A stretch of DNA of 64,000 nucleotides from Copromyces sp. CBS 386.78 (taxonomy: Eukaryota; Ascomycota; Sordariomycetes; Sordariales; Sordariaceae). Of the stretch, positions 55,716 through 64,000 are shown in pieces. The notes beneath the pieces are model-generated. The model searched no databases. It was not told the origin of the DNA and saw only the letters and a list, made by a program, of their open reading frames with translations. The stretch spans positions 169,417-233,416 of the forward strand of contig MU839151.1 in NCBI GenBank assembly GCA_030685235.1. The letters run 5' to 3'. Position numbers and translations under genes: made by a program. The stretch's first letter is position 1. Every line of letters begins with the position of its first letter.

Positions 55716-56794
55716 TTCGACTAGAAATTACGCAATAAAGTTAATTAAGTAATAAAGAATTTAGAGGAGAAGTATAAATTTATAGGAGGTAATAACCTCT
55801 AGTAATTTCTAAATATTAAGATTATTCGAAATCGAAAGGCAGGATTAATTTAATTATTTCAACGGAAGTATATTTATAAGATTATTAAACTTATTAAAAA
55901 TCCTTATACTTTCGCTTTTATTCCAATAAATAACGAAGAACTTCTGCCCTATAATAACGTAGTTACCTTTAATAAAATATAGGATTATTAAATTGTCGTC
56001 GGATTGATAATATATATTATAATAATTACCCGAATAAATATCGCCTTTATAACTAATTATTTAATTTACTATAATTATAACCCTAATCTTTAATATTGTA
56101 AAGTTATTAATAAAGTATTATACTACTTTTAATTCTACTTAGATTTTTCTTTCTACTTTAAATCGTTATTAAAATTTGAAATAGCCTTAGATATTTTATA
56201 CGCTGATAATACCTTAGATTGGAAAAGTTTATATAGTTTTATAATAAAATTATTTAGTAGTTTCGTTTATTAGGGTATTATTAAATAGAGAACGTTATTA
56301 ATTTTAATTACCGAAGTAGAGCTATTATCGATTTCTAACGTTATAAAGGAAACTATCGCTATTATACGTCTATATAAGGAGATTAAAATTCCCTTCGATT
56401 AGGAAATCCCCGTAATCGGCTATAATAATACTTAAACGATCTATAATCTAATTGTTAAAGTATTATAATTAATAACTAAACTAAAGTATATTAATATTTA
56501 TTATTACTAATTACAGTAGGAGATTATAGAAGGAAGGATTGCGGTCGAATATTTGGAAATAAAGAAAATACTAGTAGACGGGTTAATAAAAATATTAGGA
56601 TAATTAGATTACGAAAAGTTCCGGGATTTAATAGAGATAGCGAATATATTAGTTCGAAAAGAAATAAGGATTAGGAGGAAAGTTCCCGACGATATTTTAG
56701 AAGATATTTATAGTTTAGCTAAGGAGATTAACGTATTAGAAGAGAGAAAATTATAAATAGTTTCACTTTTACCCTATTTTGAGAAGGTCTATAA

Positions 56795-56805
56795 GTGAAG
56801 GGGTA
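56795..56805 (+). promoter_or_regulatory. Polypurine tract of the second copia element
   Basis: GTGAAGGGGTA immediately precedes the right LTR and parallels TAAGGGGGTA in the first element. Confidence 0.7.
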
Positions 56806-56985
56806 TATTAGATTAGAGGGTGGATATTTGGGTTTCTAGCTATATTTAATTTAGATTAGCCGCCCAGCCCCCTAGATTACTAGTTTCTGGGTCCCTTTGG
56901 GATATTCCAGCACCCCCCAGACCTTCTGGGCGAGTTAGTTACATATACTGATCAATCAATCAATTCTGTACAGTCACATCTGACA
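56806..56985 (+). repeat. 3' LTR of the second copia element
   Basis: The 180-bp partner of 51468-51647. Its inner (left) half is mutated (TATTAG for TGTCAG, TTCTAGC for TTCTGGC), and its outer half is clean up to CATCTGACA. Confidence 0.93.
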
Positions 56986-57139
56986 GAGCTTTAATCGCTG
57001 TCTGTTCGCAATCCAACATCCAAATACATCACCACCTCACATTGATATCATACCTGCTCACCTATTCCATATTGTCTGCTGCTACTTAATCGCCCGCCAT
57101 CAGCCAAGAGAATCCCTTGCCTGCCCTGTCTCACTGGCC

Positions 57140-58613
57140 ATGGACACCACTACCTCTGAAGACGAACCCCCGGGTTCGCGTGAGGATCAAAGCCAGGCCT
57201 TCGAACCGGAAGGATCCAAACCACATCCTATTCCCAACCAAGTGGAGGCTCACATCCTTTGCGATGCCTGTACTCAACTCATTGCCAAGTCAAAGATTAT
57301 CCAAGAGTTCATGGGCAAGGCGGAGCCTGAAGATGCATATACCATCTGGAAAAGACTGAAGGGCGGACCAAGAACCGAGGTCGTTCCCCGCAGCCACGCC
57401 ATATCGTCTGTAGTAGGTCACGAAGCAAACGGTACTTGCCACCTCTGCTCGATACTATGGCACAGACTCCTGCATGACACCCTGGAGCATGGTGGTTGTC
57501 TTAATGCTACTGTGGTGGAGGACCGCTCGGGCTGAAATTGTTGGCTTCTGTGGTGTTCCATTCTCATCGCAACTCTCAAGGAGTTCCACAGGAGTAACCC
57601 TACCCGCACCCTATCGAAACCTATCGGCACCCTATCTGGTAAAATTTCAGCTGTCATGTAAGTTATCGTGTTTTAGCGGTAAAACTCATTGTTTTGAATG
57701 ATCATTACCACTTGAATCACTCACATATGCGACCCAGAGTATGCTGTGACCCAGATCAGTCAAATCTTGTGATAAATCTATGGTATTTAGTGTAATCCGC
57801 TATAAATTAACCTCTCTATCCATTCGCTACACCGTATCCCAGTCAAAATCACTGTTGTGTAAGGATGCGAGGAAAGGGTGCAAATGTGCAAGTTTGAAAG
57901 TCCGAAGAAGCATGTCATTTCAAAGACGAAATTTAGCGGGTAAAAACGGGGTTTACGATGTCAGGTGTCATCCAGCTGCAAGGTCCATTTTTCTAGTGGG
58001 GATGGGGTGCCGGTAGGTTTACATAGGGTGCGGGTAGGGTTACTCTTCCACAGATTCACCTACTACGCTCACCGTTAAAGGTATGGTGTGGAGAAGTTAC
58101 GTCCAAATAGACCCTTCAAAGCCATCGGCTGATTCACTTACTATATTCAACGATCTTGATATTTGGTACTGGCCAGAATCTGGAAAAAGGAGTACCGAAT
58201 ACTTTTGGGATGAGAGGCCATCCACGAACCAGGTGGTCTACTTCCTACTGTTGATTAATTTGTTGGAGGTCGTAGTGGATCGGCAATGTGGGTTGATGTT
58301 GGTACCGGTCCCTGTAGAGGACACGGGGATCAAGCAGTATTGGCCCCCTGTACCCTGGCAGAACAGCCTTGAGGGACGGTGGGAAAAAGATGGCTCTAGA
58401 GAAGACGAAATCTTTAGGATGTTCACTGGCGAGGGATCTTACAGCTTACAGGACATTTTGCAGCCGAGGGGAGGCTCTCCGCGCGAGGCGGAGCCCACAC
58501 ACTATCGTCGCATAGGTGTTTACAGCTTATCCGGTGCTAGAACGTGGATTGCCAAGTATCTTTTCAGGGGGGAGGACAGGAAGGCATACGAAATAATAGT
58601 CCACATTGTTTAA
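57140..58613 (+). pseudogene. HET-like (heterokaryon incompatibility type) gene relic, split by a MITE
   Basis: An ATG-led frame 57140-57535 encodes a disordered start, then HILCDACTQLIAKSK, later SHAISSVVGHEANGTCHLCS and ILWHRLL. This C-x2-C ... C-x2-C pattern is typical of the N-terminus of fungal HET-domain proteins. The frame stops at 57535. An overlapping frame (AEIVGFCGVPFSSQLSRSST) runs into the MITE at 57592. After the MITE and one copy of its target duplication are subtracted, this frame joins the frame 58054-58613 (SYVQIDPSKPS, ending HYRRIGVYSLSG, KAYEIIVHIV), which looks like the C-terminal part of HET proteins. The HET domain proper (A-L-S-Y-x-W-G) is not found. Frameshifted, interrupted and incomplete, so not functional as read. 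Confidence 0.6.
57592..58045. mobile_element. 454-bp MITE with 8-bp target duplication, hAT-like
   Basis: Terminal inverted repeats of about 45 bp (4 mismatches; the first 23 bp identical) start GAGTAACCCTACCCGCACCC. They are flanked by a perfect 8-bp duplication TTCCACAG (57584-57591 and 58046-58053). Eight-base duplications are characteristic of hAT elements. There is no transposase. It sits inside the HET-like relic, and removing 462 bp (element plus one duplication, divisible by three) restores one continuous frame across the site. Confidence 0.85.
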
Positions 58614-59469
58614 TAACTCCTGTATCAATCATAGAAGTCTTTCTAGTTCTCTACCTCTAGTATAGTTCTGCCATGGCTCAAGGAGGTGTAGAACGCATTT
58701 TAAGGGGTGTCGGAGGCATCCAGTCGTCAGTGCTCAGCTTAGTGCTCTGAGGAATTTACTGTAGCTTATACTCGGTGTCGGGGAAGAGGGGCCTTGGGCC
58801 TGGGAGTATCTTGGGTGGAAGTATGTGGAATATCTAAGAAGGACAGCAGCCACGGACACCATCGCCGAGCCTGATGTCCCTATCGTCCGTCCAGCGATGC
58901 CAGCAACATCACCACCGCTACACACCAGACTCTCGACCAGTTCTCAATTCCGTTATTTCCCTTATCGAAAAGACGAAAGTGTCGATGCAGTTGTTCGACA
59001 ACCCGTTACCACCCCATCTGGAGAAACTCTCGTTCAACACCAGCTGATCTTTTACGACGAGCCCGAGACCAGGCCTGGTATCATAGAGCAGTGAGCTGCT
59101 ACGGTCGCCCAAGTGCCCACGCTTCCTAGCACGGCCGTACCCCCTAATAACGAATCGAGGAATTGCGACGATTCCGACGCCACGGATACTACTATCGAGG
59201 TAGTCATTCCCAATTGAACAAGTCGAACAACAGATCAAGCAGCTAAGACCAGCGATCCGAATAAAATAAAAGAAGTAAAACAAAATAAAATCTGGCAAAA
59301 CAAAATAAACTAAAAGAGCAGTAAAGGCGGGTAAAACGGGTCGGCTCGGTTTTGCTAAAACACCCAAAAATTTCGACCTAAGGTTCTGAACATTGAAAGG
59401 GGTAGATTTTACCCGTTCAAACCGGTCCATCGCATGACAGGGACCTGGGTTTGAGGGTACTCAAACGAA
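58614..59469. other. Stretch between HET relic and the right repeat block
   Basis: A frame at 58825-59094 (ATSPPLHTRLSTSSQFRYFP, ending RPGIIEQ) is open but unrecognised. An A-rich patch with repeated AAAATAAA-type motifs lies at about 59260-59320. No supported gene. Confidence 0.4.
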
Positions 59470-61192
59470 TTATAAAAACGAAGTTCCCGGTAGCTTACTA
59501 GGATACTTACTAGGATAATTTCGTAGTATTACAAGGGGGTTTCGCACTAGCCTCCCTACTAGTCGACTTATATAAGACTCGCTGGTAATTACCCCCTATT
59601 ATAATATTATAAATTTATAAGCTATCCTACAAATTATTCCCCCTTTCTTTACTCTATTAAAATACTTTACTATCTTTCTTTTTATTCTTTCCCCCTCTTT
59701 CCCCCTCTTTCCCCCTACTTTTACAATTAATTAGCTAGCAGCTCGCCCGTAATAATATAGCCGATTTTACCCCTCCCCTTCCTATTATTAATAATACTAG
59801 TATTGAAACTCTTATTATCCCCCCTCCTCTTAATACTTTCAATATTCTTAGGAATTATTCTATTAGGGTCTTTAATTATATTAAGGAAATAATTTATATA
59901 TCCGTTAACGAAGTACATAATTTTTACTAGCGATTACTATTATTATAATATATTTTTATTAATTCGTAACCTATTAATTACCCTTCCAAATTAATAAGCT
60001 TCTTCGAATTAAATATAAAGGGAAAGAATATATTACCGAATACTAATTAGAACGTTATAAACTTCGTACTTTATTAATTAGTAAATACGGTATTTAATTT
60101 ATTAAATAGAAGGTTAATAATGCTAGTAATTGTAAAACTATTAGTTAAGCGTAGTATTATAATAGCTATAATATTATTTATACTAGTAATTCGACTAGCG
60201 GCGCTATTAATTACTTTAAAAATACCTATTAAATTAATAATAAAGTAAAAGCCCTACCCGCTAAGCGCTAAAAGACTATACCCTCCTAAATTGTATTCGA
60301 ACAAATTATAATAATTTACGAATTTAGCCGTACCTCTATTACGAAACTACTTGCAAATACCTTTAGAAATTTATTATTCGCGTAGGTTATAAATTATAAC
60401 GTCCCCTTTACTACTACTTCTAACCCAACCTTCTACCAACTTCTCCCCTTTTTTAACCCTAAATTAGTAATAAAATTATTACTTAAAGACGGCGGAATAG
60501 TAAAGGCTTAAGTCGATTATAAATATTTATTACAATTTATATTTATTAAGAATAAACTATTTACAACCCTATTCAAAAAGTATATTTCTTTTAATCTCTA
60601 AATTTCTAGCAATAGCCTTACCCTCTTAAATATTTATATTTATTATATTAACGAAATTCAAGTCTTACGCAACTACTTACTTAATTTATATTGAATAAGG
60701 GAGGGGTATAGCGGTATTAATATTTTGGTAGAACTATACAATATATTAGATCGATAAGGGCTAACCGAAACTAATTATAGCCAAATTTAAATTTAATTTT
60801 AAATTGGCTATATTTAGTATAATAATGTCGATTCTAATATGATATATATAAATTATTTAGTAGAAAAACTCTATTCTAATAATAATTTCCTAATTAATAA
60901 TTATAAATTCGACGAGCTTAAAAGTCGAGTATATTTATATTACTTTAACTATATTATTAACTTCGCTACCAAAGTATTTTTAGAAGGCGAAACTTATATT
61001 ATAGGTCGAATAATAGAGCCGGGAGCTCGCTAAATTTAATAAGAGGAAGAAGTACTATTAAAGGAATAGAAGAAGCGGGGTCCTATTAAAAAGTTTCGAA
61101 ATATAGTAATATTTATTCGCTATTCTCCTTAGCGTAAAGAGAAATTCGCTAACTTAGCGAAGAATAAATTAATTAAAGTAGAAAGGAAGATA

Positions 61193-61262
61193 TCACGGGG
61201 CAAGGCGAACGTTAGGTATCTGTAAAGATATTCGTAATTGTACGAGGAAGAGGAAGCTATCT
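61193..61262. repeat. LTR-like sequence, copy 1
   Basis: It starts TATCACGGGGCAAGG and contains AGATATTCGTAATTGTACGA, similar in order and spacing to copy 2 at 63133. Probably the beginning of a gypsy-type LTR (TGTCAC before RIP). Its far end is not defined. Confidence 0.45.
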
Positions 61263-62049
61263 GGGGGAGCCCTAATAGCCATTTATATATAGTGAGTATA
61301 TAGCCCGTATAGCCTAGTCATCCTATAGATTATCCTATAAACTAGTATAATCTATACAACTTTAACGACAGGGGTAGGCTAATAACCGCAACTAATTAAA
61401 TATTAAATACGTTTAACTATATCTACTATACTAGGTCTCTATAACTAATTAGAGTATATTATTAACCCGGTAATTATTACCGTAGTAAAGGTAGTAATAT
61501 AGGACGGTTAATCAATTATAAATAACTTTATAATATTTCCTTCGCCCAAAATACCCTTAGGATAAAAATTTTTCCCTTTTTAATCTCTTTTACAATATTT
61601 ATTACTTACCCTTTTATATTATTTTTACTTTCCTTTTTAGGCCGCTACTTTACCTTCTTAGTAACGTAGTAATCGCTGTACTATTAGTATTATATTTATT
61701 TTTCCTGGCGGCTAATCCGTCCTAACGGCTTTTTCTAAAGCCTTTTTAACTCTATAACGACGTTTCTCGTCTGCGATCTATCGTAGTAATATTAATATAT
61801 TTAAATTATTATTATAAAACTTTCTAAAGTTATCCATACAATATTCTACGTCCTTCTATAATTATTAAATAGGATTGTAAGGGTTTCTTTAAATTATTTA
61901 ATACTTTTATTTATTATTTTCTATATTAAAACGGTAATTGTCGATAATTTCGTAGAATTATTCGACTACGTTTTTAACGTTATTTATTTATTTTATAATC
62001 CGCTTATTATTTATTCGGATATTTTAAATTTTATCCTACTTAAGGATCC

Positions 62050-63130
62050 TTTAATAATTTTAAAATTTTATTATATTAATATAGAAAGTGCGGCTATATT
62101 TTATATTAACGGGGAGTTTTAACGTAACGCGGTAGTTATTTATTTTTACGATTTCGAAAGGCCCTTCCTATAATAGCGTATATTTAGTTTGCGGGCGGCC
62201 TAATACGAAGTTAGTTATATTAAATAAAATTTTGTCGCCGATATAATATTTCGGCGTATTAGACCGTTTTTCGTTAGCAATTTCCTTATATTATATTTAA
62301 TTACTCTTAATTATAATACTAATTTTATTTAATATTATATTAAACCGGTCGGCGATTTCGTTAGTTTTAAAGTATTCCGCCTACTATATTTTAGAAAGCT
62401 TTAGCAAGTATAGTTAGGCGGGTTCGACTCCTATTCGAGGGTAAAAATTATAATTTGCGAAGAATAAAGATACGCCGGTACTATTTAAATGTACGTTATT
62501 ACTTATAAATTCTATTAGGGGTAGTTAATCGACCTAATCATCTTAAGCCTAATTAATATAGGTATAAAGGAAACGTTTTAATTTAGCGTTAATACATTTA
62601 GTTTAACTATTAATTTCTTTATAGAAAATTAATAATAATTTTAGGGTAATTCCTAGCCTTTTAAATAAAACCTTCTAAAATTATAAAACGAATTAGGTAC
62701 TACGATTGGAAACGATAATATCCGGTAAGCTATAAAGGGTATAAATTTTCTTAATAAATCGATTAACGAATTCTTTTATAATTAATATTTCAATTAGGAT
62801 ATAGTACTTTATTTTTATTAAGTAGTCTATTACTATAATAATATATTTATATTCTCGGCCTCCTTAAATATAGAGCGTTATAGGGGTAATATAATTGATA
62901 GTAATATCCTTCTATAGGGCGAAGGGTATTAATAGAGGCTTTAAAAGCCTTGCTAGTATACGTTATAACGGTTTTATCTTTATATATTAGAAGTAAATTT
63001 TATAATAAGTTTTAACGGCTTTATTTATACCGGGCTAATAATATAAGCGATTAAAGGTAATAAACGTTTTATTCCGGCCCTAATAATTTACTAGTACGGA
63101 TTTATAATATTTTCGTATAAAATATAATTA
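62050..63130 (-). pseudogene. Degenerate Ty3/gypsy integrase
   Basis: Minus-strand reading with RIP-type stops. LPDIIVSNRST (near 62.7 kb) is the integrase P-D-x-I-V-S-D-R-G-x-x-F box. ERLGITL-like and INAKL-like segments follow, then YYIGDKILFNITNFV (near 62.25 kb) and EGPFEIVKINNYRVTLKLP, the gypsy integrase C-terminal (GPY/F-type) module. The frame then decays toward 61.9 kb. At its start it abuts the LTR-like sequence at 63133, so the upstream reverse transcriptase part is displaced or missing. Confidence 0.82.
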
Positions 63131-63132
63131 TT

Positions 63133-63250
63133 ATCACGGGTAGAGGGCGAGAGGTTGAGTGTAAATGTAGATATGCGTAATTGCACGAGGAGAGGAAAGG
63201 AAGAGAAGTGTAGAAGTGCACTCGGGAGATAGGCTTTTATAGGATTCGAG
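63133..63250. repeat. LTR-like sequence, copy 2
   Basis: It starts TATCACGGGTAGAGG and contains AGATATGCGTAATTGCACGA. It is less mutated than its surroundings, as are the LTRs of the two copia elements. Confidence 0.45.
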
Positions 63251-63909
63251 CTATAAACCCCAGTGGGTCTATAGCGGGAGGCTATAGCTAATTAACCGAA
63301 ATAGTAATAATAGTCTTAGAGAACTACTATTACTAATATATATAATATAAGTTAACCTTATAATACTTCTTCGGATTAAAAGAAGTTATATAGTTAATTA
63401 AAGTTATATAAAATAATAAATAACCTTATTAAACGTTTAATCCAATTGTAAAAAACTTCTATAACCGCTAGTCGCGGCGACTTCCTTTCGTACTTTATTT
63501 GCGGAACCTCCGCTTTTATAGCCGGCTCCTCTATTTCCTCTAACGCCTTCCTTCGCTTCCGCTCCGTTACTAATTAGTTTAAGGGTATTAGAGCCTCCGA
63601 ATATATTTCGTAAAATTATTATGTTATATTAAGGAATATAATTATATTAGCGCGCGGCTATTATAAAAGTTAATAAAGTAGTATTTAAACGATAAAATAT
63701 TTTTAATAATTGTTGGCCGCTTTACGGTAATTATTAATTTTAATAAAGTCTTATTCTACTAAATCTTTTTTATTATTAATCTTCTTTATATTACGATTTT
63801 AATTTATACGAACGTCCCTTTCCTATATTTCTAATTATTTTAGAATACTTACTTTAATTTATAATTTAATTTTGCTAATATAAAAGGTAAGGTTATACTT
63901 TATATTAGA

Positions 63910-63953
63910 GAATGTCTTTTCGCACCGTAATGAATGTCTTCCGGCACCGTAGC
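63910..63953. repeat. 22-bp tandem duplication at the block edge
   Basis: GAATGTCTT-x4-GCACCGTA occurs twice in tandem (63910-63931 and 63932-63953) exactly where AT-rich DNA returns to normal GC. It could be the end of an element or a target-site remnant. The window ends 47 bp later. Confidence 0.5.
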
Positions 63954-64000
63954 CCCACCCACTTACACCCTTCCCGCGCGCTAATGCACCCCAAAATTTT

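Larger units (their letters stand above)
51468..56985 (+). mobile_element. RIP-mutated Ty1/copia LTR retrotransposon, second copy type
   Basis: A 5,518-bp element with 180-bp LTRs (51468-51647 and 56806-56985), LTR ends TGTCA/TGACA and a perfect target duplication GAGCT (51463-51467, 56986-56990). The interior is AT-rich and stop-filled. Plus orientation is shown by the primer site after the left LTR, the polypurine tract before the right LTR, and YINDIV on the plus strand at 55692. LTR termini, polypurine tract and primer type match the element at 1.3-6.8 kb, but the LTR sequences differ, so they are separate families of one clade. Confidence 0.93.
59470..63907. mobile_element. RIP-mutated retroelement block, nested, right part Ty3/gypsy
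   Basis: Extremely AT-rich, stop-filled DNA with sharp edges against normal-GC sequence near 59.47 and 63.91 kb. It contains a minus-strand Ty3/gypsy integrase (listed) and two LTR-like starts (TATCACGGG at 61193 and 63133). The left part (59.5-61.2 kb) could not be assigned. It ends in a purine-rich tract (AAAGTAGAAAGGAAGA) directly before 61193, which suggests a plus-strand element ending in an LTR there. Complete boundaries and target duplications were not found. Confidence 0.65.

Noticed and set aside
60839..61033. 64-codon ORF in the right repeat block
   Set aside because: AT-rich chance frame; its Asn/Tyr/Ile composition is what RIP-mutated DNA gives.
1..64000. CRISPR arrays, bacterial operons or a secondary-metabolite core gene
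   Set aside because: The genome is eukaryotic, with spliced genes and RIP. No PKS, NRPS or terpene synthase signature and no spaced direct repeats were seen.

Overview
The window looks like a filamentous ascomycete (Pezizomycotina) genome. Genes have short GT-AG introns, often with TAAC/GCTAAC branch sites. Protein-coding DNA has normal GC, and it is broken up by long, extremely AT-rich, stop-filled blocks of transposon sequence mutated by RIP (repeat-induced point mutation, C to T / G to A). The species cannot be named from the sequence alone.

Layout. 0-1.1 kb: the 5' part of a secreted subtilisin-like protease, cut by the window edge. 1.3-6.8 kb: a RIP-wrecked Ty1/copia element with 166-bp LTRs and a 5-bp target duplication. 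8.2-13.2 kb: a G-patch splicing factor (TFIP11/Ntr1 family) and an extended SDR reductase. 13.3-19.8 kb: mostly non-coding, with a tRNA-Lys(CUU) gene and a 425-bp TIR element with a TAA target duplication. 19.8-38.5 kb: nine small multi-exon genes of unknown function that I read as one divergent family, interrupted at 31.7-35.2 kb by two nested TA-flanked DNA transposons. 40.8-50.9 kb: conventional genes (polysaccharide deacetylase, class I methyltransferase, SET-domain methyltransferase, MFS exporter, short-chain dehydrogenase). 51.5-57.0 kb: a second copia element of the same clade. 57.1-58.6 kb: a HET-like gene relic split by a 454-bp MITE with an 8-bp target duplication. 59.5-63.9 kb: RIP-mutated retroelement remains, including a Ty3/gypsy integrase.

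The main result is the 19.8-38.5 kb cluster. Each gene has a variable, probably disordered N-terminal part, a short hydrophobic motif (P-[IVL]-x-x-[IM] or close), usually a phase-1 intron, then a core of about 70-95 residues of mainly helical character, and a short charged tail. All 21 introns I infer in the nine genes are phase 1. I recognise no known domain, and none starts with an obvious signal peptide. Two pairs (B/C and E/F) are divergent and share upstream regions.

The second notable result concerns the two copia elements. Each has, directly next to its 5' LTR, a sequence complementary to a tRNA anticodon arm ending at position 39 (Lys-CUU for one, apparently Asn-GUU for the other). 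This suggests half-tRNA priming as described for Drosophila copia, but with elongator tRNAs. A gene for the matching tRNA-Lys lies about 10 kb away in the same window.
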